Below, one piece after another: positions 34,141 to 43,536 of a stretch of 64,000 nt of DNA. This DNA comes from Perognathus longimembris pacificus (taxonomy: Eukaryota > Chordata > Mammalia > Rodentia > Heteromyidae): NCBI RefSeq assembly GCF_023159225.1, contig NC_063166.1, positions 71,419,575-71,483,574 of the forward strand, given 5' to 3'. Position 1 is the stretch's first letter, and the number at the start of each line of letters is the position of its first letter. The translations under genes were made by a program, and so were the position numbers. The notes under the pieces were generated by a model that saw only the letters and a program-made list of their open reading frames with translations, was not told where the DNA came from and ran no database searches.

Positions 34141-34142
34141 AA

Positions 34143-34450
34143 TGTTGTGCCAAGTCGCAAGACCACCCCCAAGAAGACCACCGAGATTCAGACACTCCGA
34201 AATGCAAAAGCAAGGCAAGGCTTTATTTAACGAGCTGCCAACTCGGGCCTCGTCCTACCCACCGACACAGCGGAGGTTAGGAGGAAGCCCCGAGCTGTGA
34301 TTACACAGGGCTTATAAAGGCAAAGAACAAGGTTACAACAATCAGCTGTGCAAGCAAGATTAGAACACAGGTACAAATCTGATTGGCTCAGGGTTTGATT
34401 CTAAAATGGGGTTCACGTGGTGAGGCCTGACTTCAAAGTCTGGCACCTCA
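34143..34450 (-). mobile_element. Endogenous retrovirus 5' LTR (308 bp)
   Basis: Partner of the LTR at 30,813-31,120, with the TATA box at plus-strand 34,312-34,318 and AATAAA at plus-strand 34,222-34,227. The 85-base spacing gives a short R region. Followed by the right ACTC duplication at 34,451-34,454. Confidence 0.95.
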
Positions 34451-36883
34451 ACTCCTGTAATCCTAGCTACTCAAGAGGCTGAGACCTGAGGATCGTGGTT
34501 TAAAGCCAACCTGGGAAGAAAAGTCCCCATGAGTCTCTTATCTCTAATGAACTACTCAAAAAAGCTGGAAGTGGCACTGTGGGTCAAGTGGCAGAGCACC
34601 AGCCAGGAACACGAAGAAAGCTCAGGGACAGTGCCCAGGCCCTGAGTTCAAGCCCCAGGACTGGCAAAAAAAAAAAAAAAAAAAAGATGCAAGTGTCGTA
34701 GCCATGTCCGCATTCCTCTTGTGACTTCATCTCGATGCATTTGCTCACAGATGCCCTCAGATGCAGCAGCCGCCTGAGCTTCCGGGGGTACTGTGAGACT
34801 CTGGGTAGATACGGACTGGAGACATTCAAAAGCACACGACGATGTTCCAAACTGTTAGGTTTATTAAAGTAGGTAGCCGATAAAGGAGAACACCACACGG
34901 TATTCAGGCAGGAAAGAACGTTTATTACCGAACTGCTGGCCTGTGGCCGAGATAATGCATGGCCTGAGAGAAGGGGTGACCCCCACCCGGCCCTGCCTGA
35001 TGCAGGGCAGGGGCAGGAGGGTGTGGCCAGGTGGATTAGGATGTGACCTCAGGGAAGGGGGAATAACTGCCTTCAGGTCTGCCAATTACCCAGATAACTG
35101 GGTGGACCCTTAACCAGGAGGGGAATCGGCATGGAGCCTGTCTGGGGCGGACCTTACACCACCATCCGTCCTGGCTGCTACCTGGAGCTTTCTTCCTGGC
35201 ACAGATTCCAAAGGTAGACAAAGCCAGTGGGGGGGGGGGGGGGGAGGGAGGGGGCGGGACATGGATGACCCAGGTGTGAGGCCAGAGGTGTAGGGGAAAT
35301 CTCTCCTGGAAAGGCAACAAGACCACCACCGTGACTTCACCAGTCTGCGACTCCGTTTTCTCATTTCCTGAAGCGGGGAGTCACTGGCCCTCCCTGGGGT
35401 CCAGCCCTCCCTGTGGGTCAGAGCCTTGGCACTGGCCCCGCCTTGGTCATTCTCCGACAGGTCCTGAGGCTTTGTAGCTGTGGCACAGTGAACAGGAACG
35501 GAGGCTCTAGAACCTGGTCCTCCCGGTGACCCAACCACATTCAGTGGGGCAACAGCCAGGTGCCCTCAGAAGCTGCCCGGGCCTCCTGGCCTGGCATCTG
35601 AAACCCTGCAGGCCCTTGGGGGCCATCCAGGCCCTAGCTAGTCCACATTGTCTTTCCCCTCTGGGTAGGGAGCAAGGATCGAGGTTTCTATTTCTGAGCC
35701 CCCAGGTTTTGAGTTCAAATCCTGCCCCCAGCACTTGTCAGCAGTGTGGTCTAGGACCAAGCATCGGACTTTTTTCTGCACCTTGGTTTCCTCATCTGTG
35801 AAACCAGGCCTTCTTCCCCAGGATTGTTGAGACACAGTCACTTACTCTTGGAAACTAACTGCACGGTATGGATTGGAATCCCAGTGTACTTTATGATTAG
35901 TATCATTTACAGCCTGGGCTCTTGGAAAACACAAGGCCGGAGTGGCAAGTGTCCTTCACCTTACCGTTCTCTTGCTCTCTCATAGGGTGGTGTGTTTGCC
36001 TGTTAATTGGTTCTTGAATGTTCCCAGCCACTTAATAAACCCATGGCAGAATTCCTGCCTCTGGGGCACTCATTTATTTATCCAACAAATATTAAGCGCC
36101 AGGCACTGTGGTAAATGTCAGAGACACATTAATAAATAAAACTGACATTGCCTCCAGTCGGGGGTGGGGGTGTGGCCTTACATCTAGCCAGGGAGAGAGA
36201 CATTCATCAGAGCCCGGGAGAACACATGTATAATTACAAATGGTAATGAGGCATGGTGGAAATAGTAACAAGGGCTTCTCTCATCCACTGGGTAGATAAA
36301 AGAAGCGTTTCCAGAAGGAATGATGAAGGAGCTGACCAGAAGCTGGCCAGGTGAATATGGGAGAAATGTTCATGGGCAGCAGAATTAGCATGTGCAAAGG
36401 GCCAGTGCAACAAGTGCAGACACTAGAAAGGTCAGATTGACATGGGGTAGAGTGCAGAGGGAAGCACGGGGTAGATGCACAATAAACACTCTTGGGGTGC
36501 CTGGTGGTTTATTGGAGGAGAGAGGTGATGTTTTACAGCAGGGCTAGCAAACTACAGCCTATGGGCCAAGTGTGGCTTGTTTTGTGTTTCTCTATGGTCT
36601 GTAAGCTAAAAACATTTTTGTTTGGGGTTTGGGACTTTGTTTTGAGACAAACTCTTACGATGCAGCCCAGGCTGGCTTGGAGTTCTAGAGCTTCCTGCCT
36701 CAGCCTCCCCACTGCTGGGATTACAGGAGTGTGGCATCAAACCTAGCTAAAGAATCATCTTTAGGTTTTGTTTTATTTTTGCTCTCCTGGAGTTGGAACT
36801 CAGACCTGTGCTTGCTAGGTAGGTGCTCTATCACTTGAATGGAACACTCGGCCTGTTTTTTTTTTTTTTTCTTTTGTTTGTTT

Positions 36884-37136
36884 CCCCAAGTCCTGGGCCT
36901 TGAACTCTGGGCCTGGGCACTGTCCGTGAGCTTCTTTCACTCAAGGAAAGCACTTTCCCAACTTTCCCATTTGAGCCACAGCACCACTTCTGGATTTTTT
37001 TTTTTTTTTGAGTAGTTTATTGGAGGTAGTAAGAGTCTCATGGAGTTTCCTGCCTGGGCTAGCTTTGAACCTCAATCCTTAGATCTCAGCCTCGTGAGTA
37101 GCGGGGATTACATTTGTGAGCCACCGGCACCCAGCA
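36884..37136 (-). mobile_element. B1-Geo SINE
   Basis: CAAGTCCTGGGCCTTGAACTC through GAGCCACCGGCACCCAGC. Confidence 0.8.
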
Positions 37137-37626
37137 GCCTGAGTGTTTAATGATTGTAAATGGTCGGAACATCCAAAGAAGAACAATGCCTTGTCCTATG
37201 TGGAAACCACACAGAATGCGCATTTCAGTGTCTGTAAATAAAGCGTTGGAGCGCAGGCACATTTGTTTCCTTGCAGATTTTCTGCGGCCACTTTTGCTTA
37301 GTGTCCGCAACCTGGCATCGGTGTGACTGAGATTTCCGCTCCGCTGGAAATACTGACCGTCTGGCTCTGTGCAGAAAACCCCCTGCTGCGACCACGCCAG
37401 TCCCGCTGTCCTGGCTGTGGGCTCGGCCCCTGTGCAGAGCCTCTGACAATGTGCAGCCTGCCCCATCCTTCAGTCACCAAGCAGGGAATGGCGACTCTGT
37501 AGAAGATTCTGGAGAAGAGCCTCCAGGTGAGGCCCATCACCATTCTGTCCTCACCTTGAGCTGGGGCCACCATAACCTCGAATCATCTAGCCACCAACTC
37601 TTTTTTTGTTTGTTTGTTTGTTTGTT

Positions 37627-37857
37627 TGGTCAGTTGTGGAGCTTGAACTCAGGACCTGGGCGCTGTCCCTGAGCTTTTGTGCTCAAGGCTAGCACTCTAC
37701 CACTTGGAGCCACAGCTCCACTTTGGGTTTTCTGATGGCAAACTGGAGATAAGAGTTTCACAGACTTTGCTGCGTGGGCTGGCTTTGAACCATGATCCTC
37801 ATATCTCAGCCTCCTGAGTAGCTAGGATTATACACGTGAGCCACCAGCACCTGGCTC
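37627..37857 (-). mobile_element. B1-Geo SINE
   Basis: GGTCAGTTGTGGAGCTTGAACTC through GTGAGCCACCAGCACCTGGC, with a TTTG tail at 37,603-37,628. Confidence 0.8.
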
Positions 37858-37997
37858 TAGCCACCAACTATTAAAAAAAAAAAAAAGGCAGGACACCATG
37901 GGATTTCAACTGTGCACAGTGCAAATGAACAGATCAGTCCCTTTACTGAGCACTTACTTTGTGCCCAATATAGCTGTGCATTCAAGCTGCCTCACCA

Positions 37998-38050
37998 GCA
38001 CGCGCACGCGCACGCATGCACACACACACACACACACACACATACACACA
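37998..38050. repeat. CGCA/CA repeat
   Basis: CACGCGCACGCGCACG passes into CA units. Confidence 0.9.
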
Positions 38051-38384
38051 AGACCTAGAGCCCAATTTCATTTCTCCACTTGCAAAATCCAAGTGAAAGG
38101 TAGACAGATGTGGAAAGAAGCGATTTTGCAGCCCTGATGGGAACTGTCACTAGGCAGGAATGACAAATAAAGGCCTCCAAGGCCCTGGGGTCTTGGAAAC
38201 AGCCAAGAAACAGCTGCTAAGGAAGCTGCGGACAGATCCCCACGGTGGCACGCGGGTGCTGATGTGCCAACCCACGGGGAGGACCCCAGGAGCCCCAGTC
38301 ACTGGGGTGCACGGGAACCCTCTGCTCTGCACCCTCCACCCGTATCTTTGCTCCCAAGTTTCCTCCTCCTTACAAATCCAGCTG

Positions 38385-38527
38385 CTTATACTCAGGAGCC
38401 TGAGATCTGTGGATTGCAGTTCAAAGTCAGCAAGTGCTGAAAATGGCGCTGTGGTAGAATGGTAGGGTGCTAGCCTTGAGCAAAAGAAGCTCAGGGACAG
38501 CACCCAGGCCCTGAATTTAAGTCCAGG

Positions 38528-38528
<1 letters not shown>
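38385..38528 (+). mobile_element. B1-Geo SINE with internal deletion
   Basis: TACTCAGGAGCCTGAGATCTG through CTGAATTTAAGTCCAGGG; part of the centre is missing. Confidence 0.7.

Positions 38529-38597
<69 letters not shown>
38529..38597. repeat. GACA then CA repeats
   Basis: About nine GACA units followed by CA units, at the 3' end of the preceding SINE. Confidence 0.95.
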
Positions 38598-38600
<3 letters not shown>

Positions 38601-38661
38601 CTGCCCAACACTCAAGAATAAGAGAACGCTTCCAGCTGACAACCCTTCCATCTCTCCCTAG

Positions 38662-38700
38662 TACTTCCTGCTGCTAGGGGCAGATGCTCTTCTCAAATGA
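38662..38700 (+). CDS. BPI: BPI terminal coding exon
   Basis: After a pyrimidine-rich acceptor (CCATCTCTCCCTAG) the exon reads YFLLLGADALLK and then TGA. This corresponds to the C-terminus of bactericidal/permeability-increasing protein and, like the last LBP exon, starts in phase 0. BPI is a neutrophil granule protein that binds lipid A and kills Gram-negative bacteria. The next 250 bases match the BPI 3' UTR as I recall it. The exon lies 4.7 kb upstream of LBP on the same strand, in the expected BPI-LBP order. No other BPI exon was recognised in the window, so whether this belongs to a working gene is open. Confidence 0.8.
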   Translation, partial: YFLLLGADALLK

Positions 38701-38975
38701 GGTCCCAGCCTGTGCGAGGGGGCAGAGTTCTCACCACCTGTACCCCAGGGGCCATGGCAAAACAGGAGGATTTCCTGGACCTTGCCTGAGCACCCTTTGC
38801 ACACGCCTGTAAAGTCAGATCCAGAAATTACCCAAGCACAGGAATGCATTCACTGGGGGGAAGTATGTGGTGTGTCTTCCCGGATCCCTGAGCCTCTTTC
38901 AAAGCAGGGATTGCATCTCAATTGTCACCATGATTTCCTCCTGTTTTGCTGTGGCTTCTGTGGGCTGGTATTGTT
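38701..38975 (+). other. BPI: BPI 3' untranslated region
   Basis: Words such as AAGTCAGATCCAGAAATTACC, GGAATGCATTCACTGG, GTATGTGGTGTGTCTTC, GAGCCTCTTTCAAAG and TCTCAATTGTCACCATGA keep the order and wording of the human BPI 3' UTR as I remember it. I see no AATAAA inside this interval; the nearest one downstream is at about 39,438. The 3' end is therefore uncertain. Confidence 0.7.
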
Positions 38976-41450
38976 TCTTGTTCTATGAGCATTCCTGTAT
39001 TTGCTCATTGGCTGAAACCAGCAAGTTCCAGTCAGTAGTGCCGGTGTTCAGCGTGGACACCAGCCAGCCTTTTCCTGTCTGCAGTTGGTTCCTCGAGTCT
39101 TTGAGCAGAAAGCCCGATTGTTCTGCCTGTTTTTCGGGTTTTCCTGAGACCTGGGAGACTTCCTACTTCCCCCTGTTATGCTAAGCCATTCAATGCCTGG
39201 GCTGCTGTTCCCGAAACTGCCACAGGGTGTTGCTGTTGATCGGCTGTCCTGCGCAGCCTGTGCTGGCTGGGGGGGGGGGGGGGCGGGGGGGTGTCCCCAC
39301 CCTCCAGCACAACCACTGCCACAGCCAGATCCCGGGCCAGGGGACAGAGGCTTGTCCTTCATATAATTGGCACTGTATCATCATCTCCAGGCCCTGAGAT
39401 GGCAGCTAGATCCCTAGGCTAGGCCCCGTGCCACTCAGAATAAATTCCTCTGGGGGATTTCCCACCCAGAGGATCCACTTGCTTCTGTTTCCCAAAGGTT
39501 ATTAGGGGCCCTAAACAAGACCAGAAACACAGCCAGAGAGGCCAGAGGGGAGAGATCACAGGGGAGGCAGAGCCACAGAGACTGGGGGTTTGTCACAGAG
39601 GCTAAGGAGAGCCTTGGAGGGGCACAGAGCATGGCACCATCCAATTCACATCTTTGCAGGACCCCTCTGGCTGTCAGGCTGCTAAGCACGGTGACAGGCT
39701 TTGCCCTGCCCACCCTCCTTCCTCTCCAGGGGTCTCTTTGCTCCTGCCCCTCCCACCACATTCCAAGACACACAGGCAGCCCCTCCTCCCCTCCCCCAAC
39801 AAAGAAAGCAGAAGCCTTTCTTGGACCTTACAACAGGCAAAAGAAAACATGCTGGCCTCTGAGAACCCCTCTCCTCTCTCTACTGGCTGGAAAAAAAAGG
39901 TATTTTTTGAGGGGACTCTTGGTCTTCAACCCAGCCCTAGGGACCTGCCAAGTTGCCTACAAGTTGCCTACAGTTGGAGCCCGTTTCTCCTTCAGACTGA
40001 CCATCACCTGCCTTACCAAGCACACGGCTGCCTCTGCGTGTTGGAAACACTGGGAAGGCGAAACGTAACATTAGCCACCTTACTCTGCACACACTTAGAA
40101 GCCCAGCCTGCGGACTTCAACCAGGTGAATGTTATGCTGTGCGAAATAGGTGTCAACCAAGTGGTAAAAGATTCATGAAGGGCTGTACATCACTTTGACA
40201 ATAAATAAGTAATTATTCAGAAAAAAAAAAAAAGATTCATGAAGGAGGATTGCCCACTGTCAATGGCACAGTGCAATCTCCCTGCCCCGGGGCTCTTAGT
40301 GGAAATGCTGACTTAGGACATAGGTGGGAGGCCCCCCGGGGCGGGGCTTTCACTGTTGTTATTATAAAGGTGACATTCAAAGGGGCTACAGTTACATGCC
40401 CCCCTTCCCTCAGTGTCTCCCCATTGTCCTCTCCCATCTCCACACTTGGGAGGCTTTTCAAACAAGCACTTTTTCCAGTCACACAGCATGCAACCATCAC
40501 TGCCCATGGTTAAAAGAAAAAGAGAGAGAATCCTTTTCCTGGCAAAGAGGATGGAGCCGGGCGGGACCGTGCTGGCCAGCCTGGTGGAGGAGCAGCTGCC
40601 CAAGGGGCCGGTCAGCACTGCGGTTAGCCTGCTTCCTGTGGCCTGGGAGCACTTGGCAGCTGACCAGCTGGCACTGAGGTCCGGAGAGCACTGCTGTGGG
40701 AATTCCCCAGCCCTGCACACAGCCCCCCACCCGGAGTCCTTCAAGTGCCACAAGAGAGTGATGTGTCCCCTTGGGGTCCCCCTCCGCAGTCTGTCCTCTG
40801 CTGCTCTCCCAGCCTGGGGGCCCCCTGCTCAGCCCCGCCACTCCACTCCATGGAGGGAGAACAGAGGCCTGACCCTGGCTTACAAGGCAGGTGCAGGGCA
40901 CAGCCATCCCCCTGGACAGGCAGACAGACGTCCTGGGAGCCACCAGGCCCTGGGGCAGGAGCCAGGAGCTGGACAGAGACCCCACAAACCTCAGCCAGTG
41001 GGGAGAACAGCAAGACCCAGAGGGGCCTGGGCTGCTCAGCTCCCTGTGCTGAGCTGCTAGCGCTGTGGGGACCACCACGCCCACCCGGTTCCAAGGGAAC
41101 TGGACCACAAAGCGGCAGCCGGCTGATGGGATGAGGAGCAAAGAATGTGTGGGCGCATTTCCAAAAGGGCACAATTACCCAAAAGCAGAGAGTAGTAGGT
41201 ACTATGCCAGGGAGGCTGCAAGGCATTATGGGAGCTTGGACGAAGTGCTTTTCTCTACCTGGAAACATGAGGCGATCATGAGGAGGACTTCCTGGAGACA
41301 GAGCTAAACACAGCTCATGTACAAAGGGGCTTCTGGGGCAGAACTCTAAAAATAAGCACAGTCCCTGTTATAAATATTATCTCTATCTCTTTCTCTCTCC
41401 TGTTCTGAAGATTGAAGCCAGGGCCTTGGGCATGCTAGCCAAGTGATTAA

Positions 41451-41680
41451 CGAGTACTGGGGCTTGAACTCAGGCCTGGTGCTTGCTGTCCCTGAGTGTT
41501 TTTGCTCAAGGCTAGTGCTCTACCATTTGAGCCACAGCTCCACTTGAGGGTTTTTAGTGTTTATTTGCAGATAAGAATCTCACAGACTTTCCTGCCTGGG
41601 TTGGCTTTGAATTATGATCCTCAGATCTCAGCCTCCTGAGTAGCTGGGATTACACACATGAGCCACCAGTGCCCAGCTTT
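41451..41680 (-). mobile_element. B1-Geo SINE
   Basis: CGAGTACTGGGGCTTGAACTC through ATGAGCCACCAGTGCCCAGC. Confidence 0.8.
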
Positions 41681-41699
41681 TGAAAAATATATATATTAT

Positions 41700-41938
41700 T
41701 ATGCCACAATTGGGGCTTGAACTCAGGGTCTAGGCGCTGTCCCTTAGCTTTTTCACTCAAGGCTAGTGCTCTATCTAGCACATGAGAGCCACAGCTCCAC
41801 TTCAGGCTGTTTTGGTGGATTTAATTGGCAATAAGTCTCACAGACTTTCCTGCCCAGGCTGGCTTCGAAGCATGATCCTCACAACCCAGGCTCCTGAGTA
41901 GCTAGGATTACAGGCATAAGCCCCCCCCGCCCCGGGCT
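41700..41938 (-). mobile_element. B1-Geo SINE
   Basis: ATGCCACAATTGGGGCTTGAACTC through GGATTACAGGCATAAGCC. It stands in tandem with the preceding copy, separated by a short AT tract. Confidence 0.75.
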
Positions 41939-42099
41939 TCCCCTGACACACTGCTTTTCCGCAAGTTAGACCTCCTAGCAGTTTAACTGCTTCATGTTCA
42001 TTGAAACACAGATGACTAACCAGGGCCTTACATGTCCTGGTGAGATCTGAATACCACCGGAACATCTCTAACTCTGTCAATCCTGGCAAGATGACTTAG

Positions 42100-42235
42100 C
42101 AGTCAGCACTCACTAACAACTTAGCAGCTAAAATCTTAGCACTTGGAATGTAGTCTCCTGGAGGCAGAGGCAGGAGGATCTAAGAGTTTGAGGCTCGCTG
42201 GGGCTGCCCAGACAGACTCTGCCTCAAAATGAAGA
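42100..42235 (+). mobile_element. B1-like monomer, old
   Basis: CCTGGAGGCAGAGGCAGGAGGATC, GAGGCTCGCTGGGGCTGCCCAGACAG and CTGCCTCAAAAT follow the order of a B1 element. Confidence 0.65.
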
Positions 42236-42695
42236 GCCTAGAAAGCCCGGCCAAGGGAGAGGAAGTAAAAGTAGCTGTGGCAAGGACAACTCCCAAAGGC
42301 GCGGCCCTGGTCCGGTCATTTTAGGTAGCTGTGTCTCAATCAGCACAGCTGAGGCCCTGCCTGGGGAACCTGGGGGGGAGGCCCCCTTATTCCTCCCCTG
42401 CCCCTCCCTGCCTCACACACACAGTCACAAGTCTCAGTACCATTTGATTGTGTACCATGGGGCAAGTTCCATGTGTAAAGCTGGTGCTCACAGGGTGGGT
42501 GGCTGTTTCAAAAGCTCTTTATGTGGTTGCTGGTTGCTTAGTATTTTCTGTTTTGTTTTTGTTTGGGGACTAAACGTTTAAAGATTTGCCAGTCTGCCCT
42601 GTAGAAAATTAGATCTCCAGCAAGGCTTAGGATAGAGAGGCTTAAGAGAGAGGGAGAAAAAAAAAAGAGTCCAGCATAAAGAAGGGACAGACAGG

Positions 42696-42930
42696 TACCA
42701 CTGGCTCTTACCTGTAATCCTAGCTACTCAGGAGGCTGAGATCTGAGGATCACGTTTAGAAGCCATCCTGGGCAGAGCAATCGCCGTGAGACTCTTATCT
42801 CCAATTAACCACTCAAAAAAAAAAATGAAGTGGTGCTGTGTGGCTCAAGTGGTAGAGTGCTAGCCTTGAGCACAGAGGCTCAGGGACAGCAGCCAGGCCC
42901 TGAGTTCAAGCTCCACAACCGACCATAAAA
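42696..42930 (+). mobile_element. B1-Geo SINE
   Basis: AGGTACCACTGGCTCTTACCTG through GAGTTCAAGCTCCACAACC and an A tail. Confidence 0.8.
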
Positions 42931-43169
42931 AAGCAGGGACAGTGGTAGGATGCCACCACACCTGACTCTCCCCCCCGCCCCCCAGGTCTGCCATGTGCCG
43001 GCTTGTGATCTTGACAGAGTCTCGGTTTCCCCGGCTGCCTTCCCCAGGAGCCCCCAGGTCCTTGCTGGGTGGCAGGTGTAAAGACTGGGGGCCACACCCC
43101 CTTCCTAGGCCTGTTGAGAGTCACAGGGCTGTTTTCTGGCCTTCCCTTCACCTGCTCTTCTAAATTCTA

Positions 43170-43215
43170 TCTGGGACACTGTCCCACTTTGTAGCCCAGG
43201 CTGGCCTTGACCCCT
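43170..43215 (-). mobile_element. B1-like fragment upstream of LBP
   Basis: GGGACACTGTCCCACTTTGTAGCCC and GGCTGGCCTTGACC are the end of a reverse-oriented B1. It lies about 200 bases upstream of the LBP start. Confidence 0.5.
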
Positions 43216-43224
43216 GGCCCCAGG

Positions 43225-43385
43225 GTGTTGCCCGGGTGTTGCCCAGTTCCCGTCTCTGGGGCCTCCCCCTTCCCGCTCTGCTCCTAGCTGCCCTCCCTTC
43301 CTTCCCTCCCTCCCTCCCTCAGGACCCGCCCCAGCCTGGGGCTTGGCTATTTAAAGCAGCCAGGTCCAGCCCACGACAGGACAGC
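43225..43385 (+). promoter_or_regulatory. LBP: LBP promoter region
   Basis: A TATA-like TATTTAAAG at 43,348-43,356 sits about 57 bases before the LBP ATG, placing transcription start near 43,380. Upstream are a GC box CCCGCCCC (43,325-43,332), a pyrimidine tract (about 43,297-43,320) and a direct repeat GGTGTTGCCC (near 43,226 and 43,238) resembling C/EBP half-sites. LBP is an acute-phase gene driven by C/EBP, STAT3 and AP-1 in other mammals; the factor assignments here are inference. Confidence 0.6.
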
Positions 43386-43412
43386 TTCTGCCCAGTGCCC
43401 TGACAGTCCAGG

Positions 43413-43536
43413 ATGGGGGCCTCCGCGGACGCCCTGCCACCCATTCTGCTGGGGCTGCTGCTGGCTGTCACCCCTGGGACTCTGAGTGCCAACCCCGGCC
43501 TGGTGGCCAGGATCACCAGCAAGGGTCTGGAGTATG
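43413..43536 (+). CDS. LBP: LBP exon 1, coding part
   Basis: ATG in GTCCAGGATGG context. Encodes the signal peptide and [16 protein letters not shown]. Donor G|GTAAGA; 124 bases, ends in phase 1. Confidence 0.95.

Larger units (their letters stand above)
30813..34450 (-). mobile_element. Internally deleted class I endogenous retrovirus
   Basis: A 3,638-bp provirus on the minus strand with two 308-bp LTRs, ACTC target duplication, a proline-tRNA-like primer-binding site next to the 5' LTR and a polypurine tract next to the 3' LTR. The internal part is only about 3.0 kb, far shorter than a full gammaretrovirus-like genome. I recognise a matrix-like gag remnant and an integrase remnant. Protease, reverse transcriptase, RNase H, capsid and env are not recognisable. 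In-frame stops and a frameshift break what remains, so it makes no viral proteins. The near-identical LTRs mean it inserted recently. Confidence 0.9.
30791..34665 (+). mobile_element. B1-Geo SINE split by an endogenous retrovirus
   Basis: The head (GCCAAGTATCAGTGACTCACTC, 30,791-30,812) and the rest (CTGTAATCCTAGCTACTCAAG..., from about 34,455 to CCCCAGGACTGGC at 34,665, then an A tail) make one SINE. It was interrupted at the duplicated ACTC by the provirus at 30,813-34,450. Confidence 0.85.
34680..38630. other. Expected BPI body: no exon recognised
   Basis: Since the BPI terminal exon is at 38,662, earlier BPI exons should lie upstream on the plus strand. I looked for the encoded motifs of the penultimate and earlier exons and saw none here. 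The region holds SINEs, a G run at 35,229-35,243, a B1-like monomer at 36,639-36,745, and an old hAT-like DNA transposon that begins near 36,541 (GCTAGCAAACTACAGCC) and seems to resume near 37,140 after SINE insertions. Confidence 0.5.
38976..43170. other. BPI-LBP spacer
   Basis: Contains a G run at 39,272-39,290, SINEs listed separately, and a GC-rich part (about 40,320-41,110) with overlapping open frames on both strands that I could not match to any family. A short A run follows ATAATTATTCAGA near 40,215. A plus-strand B1-like monomer lies at about 42,100-42,235. Confidence 0.5.
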
